From: Corythucha ciliata
Lineage: Eukaryota > Arthropoda > Insecta > Hemiptera > Tingidae
Direction of reading: 5' to 3'
Assembly: GCA_038030265.1 (NCBI GenBank)
Contig: CM075941.1
Coordinates: forward strand, 14,880,001 to 14,944,000
DNA: 64,000 nt
A program made the translations under genes and the position numbers. The notes under the pieces were generated by a model that was not told the DNA's origin, did not search any database, and saw nothing but the letters and a program-made list of their open reading frames with translations. Shown piece after piece: positions 23,951 to 35,819 of the stretch (within the stretch, counting starts at the first letter, position 1; the number at the start of each line of letters is the position of its first letter).

Positions 23951-25250
23951 CCGGCCTGATGGTTTCCACCGCCACAAAAAAGGCCTCGAAAAAAGGCGAA
24001 AACTTGTAATTCCGCTCAAACTCACAAAAACAACTTGCAAACTCGCAAATATTTTTAGCTCTTATAATGTTGCATTTACACGGCTGTTCGTCGGATTTTG
24101 GGTGCCGTCGGGGACGGCTTGGGCTTGCCCCAGGGTCCGCCCCCCGTATAGAAGAAAAAAATACCCTAACAACTGCAATATCGCTTAAATAAAGACCTCA
24201 AACCATCAATTTCGCGAATATTCAACCAGGAAACTTCCAATTTCGTGAATATTTAGCTCCAAAATGTTGTAATTTTACGGTCATTCGCCGCAGACTCAGG
24301 GCCCTTTTGTGGTCTCGGCTCGCTCGGTTTCCGCGTTCACTTTAAAAAGTCCCGTAACTCGCAGTTTCACGAAAATTAAGACCAGAAAATCGCAATTTCG
24401 TGGATATTCAGACCAGTTGATTTCACTTAATCTTAGCTCCGAATGATGTCATTTTGCGGCTATATTCATCAAGATTTATTGGGCACTCTCGGGTTCACGG
24501 CTGTTAGACACGGATCCACGTCCATCACGACATCACGAGAGAGAAAAAGCCTCAGAAATAGCAATTTCGTGAAAATTAAGACCAGAAACTTGCTATTCCG
24601 GCCAAAAATGGCAATTTTGTAGATTTTCATTTTCGATTGTATCGCTTTTGTGGTGACTTGTGCCTTTATCTGTTACAATTCATCTGTTTTTTGCGGAATA
24701 TCAATTATTTTTTAACCGAATAATCTGGCTTTGATGACACCAAAACCAAACCAAACCAACCAAAAAAGTTATTTATGCTTTACAAGCTGTCTCCCCTCCC
24801 CTCCCCAATATAGTGATTTCACGGCTCTTTATCGTCGCAATCTTGTATATAGTTTCACGAGTAAAGCCCGAAACTCGCAATTTCATATAGCTATTCGTTC
24901 ATCGAATATTGACTCTTCGGCAACCGCTCGCAATTTTTGCGGCTTTATCCCAGAAACTTTCAATTTAAATTTGAATCTTTGCAGTTTAGTGACTATTTTA
25001 CGCTGTGATTATTGATTTCACTGATTGTTAGCCTCCAAAATTTGTTTTTGCTGTGAAAATTCGGTTTTCTCGAAAATTTCAAGATTGCTTTTTTTCCAAT
25101 GGCAAAATGTTAGGTTTTCATGGTAATTAGCCAGTTTAAAGGAGCAAATTGACGGTTTCCGCGTGTTTTGAGGATCGTCATGAACAAAAATTAGTTTAGT
25201 TTCGTCCTGGATACGTGTAATGTAACTATAGCGTAGAAAGCACTTTATTC
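23950..25250 (+). repeat. Family E repeats, higher-order structure
   Basis: Units around CGCAATTTCGTGAATATT and GACCAGAAA. A larger block starting TTAGCTC and followed by ATG(A/T)TG and ACGGCTATTCGTCG-like words recurs near 24055, 24247 and 24432, so the real period may be about 185-190 bp. Degenerate; the borders are approximate. Confidence 0.5.
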
Positions 25251-26250
25251 GTGTTTGAAGCAAACTTGAGGTGTTGTTTATTTTTATTTTTTATTTTTCA
25301 CTCATATAATAAAGAGACCCTTCTAAAAGTACAAGTTTTTCGAAAGCAACACCTTTTTAAGGATCCCGAAGAACCACAGCACCTCAAAACTATATACAAT
25401 ACAGTACCGTCTTTCCTACAGAAAGGGCCTCTGGTTACCGTACGTATATTAGAAGGTCAAACCCGGGCTCTACGCTCCATAGACAAACGACCGATATGGG
25501 GTCCTTTTTTTTTCTTTCATTTTGAGCCGTGAATCGTAAAAATTCTTTTCATTTCCATCCAATTACCCATTCAAACCGCGTCAAACATTCATAACGCGTT
25601 GAAAATACACCCTCTCACCCTCACCCTACCAACCGGCTCCAAAGAGTCAGCATGCTCGTTGAAAAGGAAGTGACGGCGATTAAAGTGCGCGTCTATGTTT
25701 ACCAGAGTCGTATACTATTAGCCACCGATCATTTTTTTCGGGTGTTGGCTGCGGGGGGGGGGGCTTGAAAAGTTGACGGAAATGATGGAAGGGGGTGGTT
25801 GAGTTTAACAAGAAGTATCTCGCCACGGTCTAAAATTGAAAAGCTATGGACCAGTGGCTTCTCTCAGCGGGGGTGCCTTTTATTTGGGCGGAGAGTGGGG
25901 TGGTACTGAAGTCACCTACCTACGTTCGAGCTTCCAAACGTTTTATTTCTCGACAAATCTGAAATTCGAATATACATATCAAAAAATGGTAATAACTTTA
26001 AAAGAGTGTAATGGTAAGTGGGAGGGGGGTTCTTGTTAGTGTGAAGGCGAGAAGAACCTAACGCCTTTGGGGTTCTCTCTTGGTCCCTCAGCGCCCACGG
26101 AAGACCCCCCCGCGTTAAGAGACCCCTGCCGTGAAGCCATCACCTGCAAGATATTTTCTTCATTCGGTTTTTTATAAGAAAAAATATTTTTTTTTTTTCA
26201 TATAGGCGACCATCTAGTAAGTTTGAGCGAGATCAACAAATTATAAATGA
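25251..26250 (+). other. Unique, array-free stretch
   Basis: Contains an 11-base G run at 25753-25763, and T-rich tracts near 25503 and 26190. No supported gene. Confidence 0.45.
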
Positions 26251-26815
26251 AATTTAGATAGAAATTCAAAATCAACTATTAAAACAATAAAAACTAAAAA
26301 CGTTCCTAACCATGTCCTTCTTGTTGCAATACTGGCGGAAATAAAATGACAGGACTGCGAGCTTGGCCATTTCGCTGCTAAAATTCCAAATAAAATCCCA
26401 ACTTTGTCTGCTGAGCGCTGTAGAAAATGAGAAAACCCGCGAGTTGCGCTGCTCCTCGGACAAAATACATTATGGTTGAGAAAAGCATGGTTGGGCCATC
26501 TTGATCTCGATATTGGCAGATCAATGCCCAGGGGGTGAAATTGAAAGAAAGTTGGGCCGTTTTACAGTTAAAATTCTGGAAAATATAATATTTTGGTCTG
26601 TTTCGCTTGTGAACTTTGAGGACAATTTCGAGTGGAGCTACTCTGCAGTTAAATTCTGACAAAACCACGCATTGAGCTAAAATTTCACGGCTAATCTCAG
26701 TTGTCGCTGCTCAGTGTATATGAAATCGAGAGGAACAGCGCGACTTGCGGACTATTTCGACCGCCACTCAAATTCCAAAATTGTGGGGGTGATTTCGCTT
26801 GCTTGGCCAACAATA
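26251..26815 (+). repeat. Degenerate repeats related to family A
   Basis: Loose units with GAGTTGCGCTGCT, GCTAAAATTC and GAGAAAACC words, spaced about 35 bp. They resemble family A but are longer and less regular. Short frames on the - strand come from these units. Confidence 0.4.
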
Positions 26816-26819
26816 TATT

Positions 26820-27487
26820 CAGGAGCATAGCCAGCTCTTGGTCTGAGAGGTGGGCATAAGATTCAGATGCACCAGAGATCCCAGCAAGAGCACCGGTAGT
26901 TCGTCTACTCAGATAATGTAGGCGTTTTAAATAGTCAAATTGTTCCCCAGAAACTGAATTTTCACCAAAAGGGTCAGAATACGTCAAAAACTAACATTTC
27001 CGATTGTAAATTATCGTCGTAGCCTTTTCTTTAGGATTATCTGTCCAAAAACTGACAATGTTTTCCACGAAAATATTGATACTTGTAGGAAACGCTTGGC
27101 TCTCCGATACAGGGAGTCAACATTTTAAACTTCTTGCCTGAGAAATACTGACATTTTTTAACCTAAAACTGAAGATTTCACTCTGAAACTGTAAATTTTA
27201 TTCTGAAACAGTCGATTTCACAGAAAAGCCGAAGTGTTACCCCAAAACTGAAGTTTTCACAACACAACTGATTGTTTTACTTCCGAAACTCGCGTTGTAC
27301 ACAATAAAAATGACGATTTTACCCTAAAACTGGATATTTTACCCCAAAAATAGCGGCTCTGTCTTGAAAATCTGACGATTTTAACACAATTTCAACGATT
27401 TATGTTTCCGACGAGTTATGATGTTATGTTAAGACGACATTACACCGAAACTGACGATTTCACGCGTAACCTCTGGCTACGCCCATG
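26820..27487 (+). mobile_element. Short CAG-ended element with family B body
   Basis: The left end is CAGGAGCATAGCCAG (26820-26834); the right end, inverted, is CTGGCTACGCCCATG (27473-27487), matching at 12 of 15 positions. The flanking 8-mers AATATATT and AATACATA agree at 6 of 8, compatible with a decayed hAT-type target duplication. The first 360 bp is a conserved head also found near 5958 and 11265 and, inverted, near 16690; the remainder is a family B array. Confidence 0.55.
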
Positions 27488-28006
27488 AATACATATATTG
27501 AAGGAAAACCGCGAGTGCCGCACAAAATATGGAAAAACTTTCAAGTTCGGCTGTTCTGTTCGGTGGTGAGACCCCTAGCAAGAAAACTTGTATGAAGTGT
27601 GTGGCGCCCTCCTCCTCTACATATATTTACAGGAAAGTTGTGTTTCTAGCGAGTAAGAACGCGTGAAACAATTTATTAAAACAAGAGCCAAACCCATGAA
27701 ATTTGATTTCGGACTCCAAGTCAGATTATTTTTGCACAAAAACTGGCGTTTTCCTCTCAAACTTACGTTTTTCCCCAAGACTGACGATTTCTGGATCCAA
27801 AACGGACGAGATACGTGTTTCGTTTTACCCCAAAACTGAGTTATTCACTACAAAGTTACAAAACTGGTGGTTTCACGCCAAAACATTTGGCTGGGTAAAA
27901 CTGAATATTCTCTCCCTGAACTTTCCCAAAAAATGCCGACTCCAGACTTTTTCAGGAGCAAAACGCGCGAGGAATTGGTTCTTCTTCCCTAATTTACTCC
28001 CTCACA
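27488..28006 (+). repeat. Mixed repeats, mainly family B
   Basis: Family B units are clear at 27700-27900; 27500-27660 resembles the degenerate repeats at 26251. Ends at a CAGGGGCGGACTGGG motif (28007-28021) that looks like another CAG-type terminus without a found partner. Confidence 0.5.
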
Positions 28007-28021
28007 CAGGGGCGGACTGGG

Positions 28022-31000
28022 GTATCATGGCGCAGGGGGGCGGTTAAGTGAACGCCGGTATTTTCAAATATTTTTTGCTGAATTATAACCTGTATACGCA
28101 AGTGAAATTATTCTGGAACCTTTCGTAAGCTTCAGTTTGTGATTGATAACGCAGTGGCGTTGAGTTTGAGGGGTAATGCGGGCCATCACCCACCCTACGA
28201 AATAACTGATTTTGTGGCAATATATCGGCAGAGCCGATAGTCCAAGTGGTTTCTAAGTATAAAATGTCGACTTTTGTAGCCAAATACATAGTTAGTTTCA
28301 GGGGCTAAATTTGCAGAATTTGACCATATCCGGTATAAGAGGGTGGTGGTCTAGCGGCAGTGCCAAATACCAATTTAGCGTCAGTTATGGAGCCAACATA
28401 GCGCTGAACATTGGGCTGAAATACACGATCTGCGTCTAGCAAAACCTATCACGTTATAGGGGCTAAAGTTCATAATTGACAGTTTTCACACACTGAAAGG
28501 CTACAGGCACATGGTGGGGTGTATTTGAATCGAGAATCAGGATTTTGTGGTTTACAGTAATTTTCTACTGTATGTGTCTATAGGGTGATATTGGCTTTGT
28601 TTTCATTCCGAAAAGTCAGATTCTAATTCTACAGGAACGACTTGACTGATTTCAGAACAAATAGCGTTCTTCCGCATGCGTGGTCGTCAGGGTGACATGG
28701 AAAATTGACCCGTATTGTCGTGTACCGAGTTTCTCGGGTAAAATTTAGCTTTTCTGAAAAGAATAGTCACTTCATGGGAGTGATTTAAACACTTATTGTA
28801 GGGCTACTGTGAGAAAATGGTATATTGTGTACTTATGGAGTGGAAAGTCGGTGTTTTCCGCAACCGAAAAAAGATATTGATGACCGAGGCTTGCCTAGGA
28901 GCAAGGTTCCTGCCATTTTGTCAGTTTTCTCCACTCCTTTGCCCGTTTCTTCCCCCTTTCCTCAGTTTCACGTCAGTTTTCTGACTTTTTTTTTCAGATT
29001 GACTCAGCGATGCCGATTTGACAGATTTCCCGTCAGATCTGACGGAATTTGAAAATGGTTGTGACAGGTAAAAAATCCGTCTAATGGATGATGGATTTTT
29101 TCAGTGGAAAATGAGAAAGAACTCGTTCATATCACGATACTTAGCGCCCACCCCCCACAGATCCGGACTATATTTGATTCAAAACTGCTAATTTTTCAAT
29201 GCCTAGAAGCAGCTCAATTTTCTCCAGACGAAGTCCAGAACTACAAGGAAAGTTCCTATCAGAAACGTCTTTTGTGTTTTCCCCTGTATTTTGTATCCAT
29301 TTCATACAAAGATGTGCATTTTTTCCTTTGTATTTTTTGTTCATATTTTTCCCCATTAACGACACACTGGGGCACTAGCCCTCTCGCTCTCCTCGTAATT
29401 CAGGACAAATTATTTGGTAATTCACCTGAGATCTCACAGCTGTTGAGAGGCCTGTCATCCTATTGACATTCAACAAAGACACTCTTTTGATACACTTATG
29501 ATAAGGGAAGGCAGTAATCCAATTTAGCGGAAAATTTCGTGGATGAGCAAGGTGAGGCTTGAGCTTTTAAGACATGGGGTAAAGGCTTCCAAACAGCAAC
29601 AATAAGCACTATTAAAACTTAAGGGGGTTTGTTGAAGTTTTTTGCGGTAGAGTGACCCTTTTGTGACACTGTTGTAGTCGTACACCTTGAAGCACCTTTT
29701 TTTCATTGACTTCTTGAAAGTTAATAGACTTCCGAAGAAACTGAAAGAAACATCTGTTTGTTCGGGAAAATAGCTAGTTGTACGTTGTTCGTTATAAGCC
29801 TGTTAACCTGAGGCCGAAGAAACGCCAAAAGGTCTTACCCAGAGGCAGCCACCCACCCCCTTCCCCCCATCACGGCACAGGATCACCCTTGAGTATAGTG
29901 TGGACCGGTCTGCAGGTGATACAATGATAGAGAGAGGACTCAACAGGAGGGGAAAAAGTGACAAAAACAACAAAAGACTATGGGGCTCGAGGCTTTTCGA
30001 CTATTTATTTCTCTTTTGGCAACCCCCCTCACCCCTTTGCCATCGCTAACACATCCCGCCCCGTTATAATGCACACTTTTACAAAATAGCCTTCTTCTTT
30101 CCTTCGAAAGGGCGTGAACCTGAAATCCTCTTTCTCAAATTGAATAGAAAATCTTTTAAGACCTAGAACATCACCTGGGGTTTTGGCTTTTGAGAAAGAG
30201 AAAAAAAAGTCCCAAGATCCCCCAGAAACTCCCAAAAAGTACAAACGCTTTCAAAAATTATTAAAAACTTGTTAAAACGACGTACAAAGCTCCCATAATT
30301 GAGGCCCACTAATCGAGGGCTAACAACCGGAAAGTACTCATTACGCTTTTTATTAATCGTATTCAAGAGCCCTTTTTCACGATACACGTTACATTTAACT
30401 TCTTCATAACCTCCCGTTAAAACAATTTGATGAAAGATAACCCGTTAATTTTACTATAAACTCTTGGAGAAGAGAGAGAAAAAGGGAGCGCTTTCATGGT
30501 AATTCATCATCTCGGGGTGTATTCCTTCTTATTCAGATCAAAATCAAGGTATTATTCTACGCGTGATCCGAATTTTTTTTTTTTTTTTTTTTTTTTAGAG
30601 TCACAAAGACGGGTTGTGAGGTGGTGGAAGGAAGAATTCTAGTTGTTTTATGCTAAAACGAGCCTTCAACTTTTTTTCGAGGATCAAAGATAAGCAGGAA
30701 AGACTTCGGGAACGTCGGACGTTCACGCAGTACCGTAAAGAACAACGCCTGTTTATAGGGAGTGGCTCCCTGCATGAAAAAAGTGACGAGAAGGAGTTTC
30801 GAATGATTTTATTGCGTCAATTGATATAAATAAAGGGATTTATGGGGTTCCTACAAGCCAAAATCACACACGACAAAATCAATGGTCACTGGAACGTCGA
30901 AAACCAAACAGTTAGGACTGAGCTTTCCCCTGGCTTTTAGAGGACTCTCAGCCTCGTTTTCTTCATAATTTTATGTTGAACATTTACACCCCTTCCCCCA

Positions 31001-31550
31001 CCCTCCTCTAGAATTGCAGAATTCTCGATCATCCCCTCTCCCCGCCACCAAGACTCACTCCTCGCTTTATATAAGAATGAACATGCACGGCGCACCCGTT
31101 TGTTTTTTAAAAAGGTAAAAAACTGAATTAACATGCAAAACGTGCTCCTCGACTGGTGCACTTACCCACCCACGCCATGGTGCGGGATTCGTTTAAAGAA
31201 GACGATGAAGAAAAAAAAACTCCATGAGGCATGATAAAAATTTCTCGTCATGTTACTGATCCCCCCTTACCCACCACAGCCACCATAAACTTATTGGACA
31301 AGAAGAAGAACAAGACAAAGTTCCTGTTTGAAGTTTTGAACCGTGTGTCCATCAGGCTGTAACACAAATATCCTTCAATTGTTTATAAACTTATATAATT
31401 ACATTGTTGTGGTTGTGAGGGGGGGGGGATAGTGTCCATGAACGGACAGAACTGTATGGGCCCTGTTCATACTGACACACGTGCTGTGTCCAACAGTTCG
31501 AACAGTTTGCGTAACTTCTCGCGAAGATTGGTTTTTAATAATAAAAAGCC
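28022..31550 (+). other. Mostly unique sequence
   Basis: The first kilobase has faint B-like words but no measurable period. The rest is array-free, with a T24 tract at 30573-30596 and a 10-base G run at 31419-31428. A 120-codon frame at 29104-29466 has no recognisable domain and is not called. An A-box-like TGGTCTAGCGG at about 28349 lacks a partner B box. Confidence 0.45.
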
Positions 31551-31559
31551 GTCCCTACG

Positions 31560-31850
31560 AAATATGATTGTTTAAGGGCCAAATCCTCGAAATTTGTTGT
31601 TTTGTTGGACGAGCCAAATCCTCGAAATTTGTCGTTTTGTTATTTTGTTGGACGAGCCAAACCCGTGGAAATTCAAATATGAACCAACCCCGAAATGATT
31701 TTCGACTTAGCCCACGTCAGAAAATTGAATTTCAAGCCGCCAAATCTGTGGCATTGCATTTTTTTGTCGATGGACCAAACCTGAAAAATTGTTTTTCGCT
31801 CGACTTGCACGGGAAGTGATGAGAACCGCACTGAAAACCTCCCTCGAAAG
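31560..31850 (+). repeat. Family D array with a recent duplication
   Basis: Units with CCAAATCCTCGAAATTTG are almost exact between 31577 and 31640, then decay. A T27 tract follows at 31938-31964. Confidence 0.65.
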
Positions 31851-32099
31851 TATTTGTTTGCTGCCCACAGATTATGTTCTCTTGGAGGTCTCAACTTGAA
31901 TTCAGTGATTGATATGAGGTTAATTGTTCCTGTTCTGTTTTTTTTTTTTTTTTTTTTTTTTTTTGGTTCCTCTTCCTGTCTGTGCCTGTTGGTTTGTTCA
32001 CTGTGTTTGGGTTTCTCACACGTAAATACCATAACATTTCCAGAATGAGCACCTGCCTATAAATTCCCCATCGTCGTGCGAAAAACGTCGTTCATTACT

Positions 32100-32195
32100 C
32101 CACAGAAAGTGAAATATCATGTGCTCGTGTAATAGACTCGACTGCGTCTCGTTCGTCTAACAACACTCGCACGATATTTCTTACTTTCCGCACTT
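32100..32195. repeat. Short hairpin, about 40-bp arms
   Basis: GAAAGTGAAATATCATG on the left and, inverted, GGAAAGTAAGAAATATCGTG on the right pair with a few indels around a short loop. It could be a tiny MITE or a structured site. Confidence 0.45.
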
Positions 32196-32199
32196 GTTA

Positions 32200-32460
32200 T
32201 GAAATGTACAACTTCTTAGATCCAATTCCACGATGATTTTTGAAGTAGTCAAAAGCCTGAAACGACTTGCAAAGTGGTGAAACTCGCAAAACTAGGTATA
32301 ATGTGAGCCAAACTTGTAAAACGTGGATTTTTTTTTTTTTTTTTTTTTTTTCTGAGCAAACCTCGTGAAATGGGTTTTTGAAGAATTCAAAACCACGAAA
32401 TTTGAAGTTTCGAGGCACCAAACTGAGCACAGCATGCAACAGCTTTCCTCAATCGTAACT
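32200..32460 (+). repeat. Family D array
   Basis: Units with CACGAAATTTG and GAGCCAAACT words, split by a T24 tract (32328-32351). Followed immediately by reverse family A units. Confidence 0.55.
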
Positions 32461-32640
32461 GAAAGAACTGCGAACTGGACGTTTTCTTAATTTTAACCAT
32501 CGATTAGCGCTTTTTTCTCAATTTAGCTAAATTATTTCTCAATTTTAGCCGCGAACTACCACGTTTCCTCGGTTTAGCCGTGAATTAGCAGATTTTCACA
32601 GATTGATCGTTGATCCGCGTTTTATAGTGAGTTTCCCATT
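32460..32640 (-). repeat. Family A array, reverse
   Basis: Five or six units seen as TTTCTCAATTTTAGCCGCGA and variants. Ends at an 11-base G run (32654-32664). Confidence 0.65.
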
Positions 32641-32839
32641 TCAGATGTGCCTTGGGGGGGGGGGAGGTATAGCAGAATTCAAATTGTAATCCAAAATCGA
32701 CCTCACTTATATGAAAAAAGGATGGTATGTATAGTGTGTTCGGGATGACGGTTATGTCGTGACGTCACAATAAGAGTAGAAGCCAAATTTGGTGTTTCAG
32801 CGTTAGCCACACACGTTTTTGGGTGTTGCAAATGACTTA

Positions 32840-33430
32840 ACGGGGTATGAAAAATGACTTTACGTGCCTTAAAATTAAAAATAGCTAAAATGACGATTCA
32901 CGCCATGAAAATGTTGACGATTCCTACCCTGATATTATCAGGGCGCATTCGCGCTCTAAAAATGCCAAATAGACCATTCTGTACCCCATTGAAAATGGTC
33001 AAGCTGACATGACAATTCGTGCTCTAAAATAACCAAACCCCCAAACTCCTTAAGCATTTCAATCTTCAAAGTGTTTCGGTTTAAAAATGTTCAAACTGGT
33101 CATTCCAAACGCTTTAGAAAGCGTTTTGTCCCTTGAAAGGGGCTAGACAGCGACTGATCTGTACTCAAAAATGACCAAAAAAGTTTTAAAAGTGGCTGGC
33201 GGCCGTACTGACACTATTCCCAACCCTAAAAATGACTAAACCGACGGTTTCTCGCCTTGAAAAGGCTTAAACTGGCGATCAATGTGACCTTAAAATGTCG
33301 AAAACGACCATTCGAGCTCCAAAAATGGCATGAAAATGGATTAACTGATGATTTTTCGTTCCCTATAACGATCACCAAACTGACTATTCACGCTCTGAAA
33401 ATTGTAAGCTCAATCATCGACGGGAATTCG
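32840..33430 (+). repeat. Family C array
   Basis: Units of about 30 bp with AAAATGNCCAAACTGAC and CATTC words, moderately decayed. Constant orientation; adjoins a family B variant at 33430. Confidence 0.65.
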
Positions 33431-33499
33431 GATTCAAAACTATGAATTTTCCAGGCTCTTCCTTCGAAAAATAATAAAGAGGAAGGGAAGTCGAAGAAA

Positions 33500-33890
33500 G
33501 GAAGTTTCTTTCGAAAATTGTCAATTTCGCCCCCAGAAACTGATAGTTTTGACTTCGAAACTGTCAATTTCCTCCTACTTAAGCACATAACAAAAGATCC
33601 CAAACCTTGATTTCGAGGTTCAGCATCAGACAATTGGGGTGCAGACCATGGGGTTTTTAAGAACCCTTCATCGGAAACAGTCGAGTAAGAAACTTACAGT
33701 CAATTTTGTCCTTGAAACTGTCAATTTCATCCTGGTGGAAACTATGAATGGACATTTGTCCCGGAAAATGTCTATTTCGTTCGAGAAACTGCCAATTTTG
33801 TCCTAAAAACTGTCAGTTTCATGCTTGAAACTTTCAATTTAGTCATGTAGACTGTCAATTTCGTTCTTGGAACTGTCAATTTCATCCCCG
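33500..33890 (+). repeat. Family B variant array
   Basis: Period about 20 bp with units like GAAACTGTCAATTTCGTCCC. It differs from the main family B by GTC in place of GAC and by a TCC end, so it may be a subfamily. Confidence 0.65.
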
Positions 33891-35150
33891 AAAACGTGCT
33901 TTTTCTCAATTTTAACCGCGAATTAGTGATTTGTTCCAATTTTGTCCGGCAAATGGCTCTTTAATTTTACACACGTTTTCTCAATGTTAGCTGTGAATTA
34001 GCGAATCATCTCAATTTGGTGAGCTTTGGCCCGGCCCGGCTCCATTGCTCATTTTGACCATCATTCTCCGAGGTACACATAAACCGCATTCGGCTTAGTT
34101 CGACAAAATTGGAAAAATATGAGAACACGGAAGTAAAATGACCTTGAAATGGTCCACTGTTTTATTTTCCTGGTACCCTTTCACCATGTTCCCCACATGT
34201 AACTCTCAGATTTTGGTCTCAATTTTTTAGATTCTGTAGTTGGCCGAAGGGTGGGGGCGGGCTCTAAATTTTAGCCGGGAATTAGTGGTTTTTCGTTTAT
34301 ATCAGTTTCAGCCACGTACATTTAGCGTTTTTTCTCTATTTTCGCCGTGAATTGGAGCTTTTCTCAATTTTGGCCACGAGTTACAACTTTTATTACTATT
34401 TTAGCCGAGCATTAGCGAGTCGGCGTTTTTCACCATTTTTAGTCGGAATGAGTGGTTTTTGTGGACTTAAGCCGTGAATTATGATTTTTCTCTATTTCGC
34501 TGCGAATGACTTTTTATCTAAATTATTTGTTGCCAGTAAGCCTCTACAGAGAACGATCTCAGTTTTAGCCACGAATAGCGAGTTTTCTCAGCGTTATGGA
34601 AGCGCTTTTTCTTAATTTTAGCCACGAATTATTCCCTGATTCAAGCCACGAAGTACAGCCCCAGGCTCCCGTGAATCAGCGACATTTTCTCGAATTGATC
34701 CACTAATTGGCGTTTTTCTCACTGAAACTAAGAATAAGTTGTCAACTTAGCCGCCAATTTACGCATTTTTTTCTTTTTAGCCAAGAATTAGCAGGTTTTC
34801 TAAAATATATCAGTGAATTATCGTATTTTATATATTTCTGGTGCAAATTAAGCGCTTTTTATCTCTTTTATAGCATGCGGATTAGCCCTTTTGCTCATAA
34901 TTTCAGTATTAGCTGAGTCTGCTGAGCGATTCATAGCTTATTTTCCTAAATTTTAAATCCGCAAGTTAGCGTATTTTCTCAATTACGACTGCGAATTGGC
35001 ATTTTTCTCGATTTTTAACCACGAATTAGTGATGATTTTTTCGCTTTTTGCTAAGAATTAGTGCTTTACCACTATTTTAGCCGCGAATATTAGTGCTTTT
35101 TCCTATAACTTGTTGCTCCAAGATTAGCACATTTTGAGTCTTCTCTACAT
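33890..35150 (-). repeat. Family A array, reverse
   Basis: Long array of 29-bp units, interrupted at 34020-34260 by non-repeat sequence starting with a GC-rich GGCCCGGCCCGG patch. Confidence 0.75.
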
Positions 35151-35159
35151 TAGCCTCCT

Positions 35160-35800
35160 AACAAAGGCCTAAACTGTGACATGATGAAATTGGTTATAAA
35201 GTGAGCAAAATCTACGACATTTGGTTAAGAAAATGCAAAAATCTGAGGCGAAATGGTATTGGGATTTTGAAACAACAAACATCTGTTAAAATAGGATTCA
35301 AAGTAGCCATGCAAATCCGCGAAATTGAATTGGTTTATGAAAGATTGCAAATCCACAGAATTTGTGGTTTGTAAGATCCAAATTGACGAAATTTCTGTCT
35401 CGAATCAGCTAATTTCAGGAGTTTGGTTTCTGAAAGAGCAAAATTATTATTTTATGAATTAGACAAACCTGCGAATCCAATTTCAGTAAGAGCTAAAACC
35501 ACGAGATTAGGTCTTTAAAAGCCTGAAAGTGGAATAATTTGGAAAGACAAAAATTCATGAATTATGGGTTTTGAAGGTGCCAAATCTGAGAAATTTGGTT
35601 ACAAAAGAGAGAAAATATCCGGTGAAACTGAGGGTTGAAAGAGCACAAAACACGAACTTTGTTTTTTCTAAAGCTCTAAAGCCAAGAAATTTGGTTTTTG
35701 ATGAGGTCAAAATATTATAAATTGAGTTGTAAGTCCATGTAATTTGGGTTTGAAAGAGCGAAAGTCCGCAAAAACATGAGTCTGAAAAAGCTGAATTATG
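35160..35800 (+). repeat. Family D array
   Basis: Units with GAAATTGGTTTTTGAAAGAG and GCAAAATCC words, period about 30 bp. It is the last array before the repeat-poor Toll island. Confidence 0.7.
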
Positions 35801-35819
35801 TTCCTCATTTGAACTGTTT

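Noticed and set aside
28345..28365. tRNA or SINE head
   Set aside because: TGGTCTAGCGG fits an A box, but no B box follows within 150 bases.
29104..29466. 120-codon open frame on the + strand
   Set aside because: No recognisable domain, signal or repeat homology, biased toward T-rich codons, and no transcript signals nearby. Expected by chance in 64 kb.
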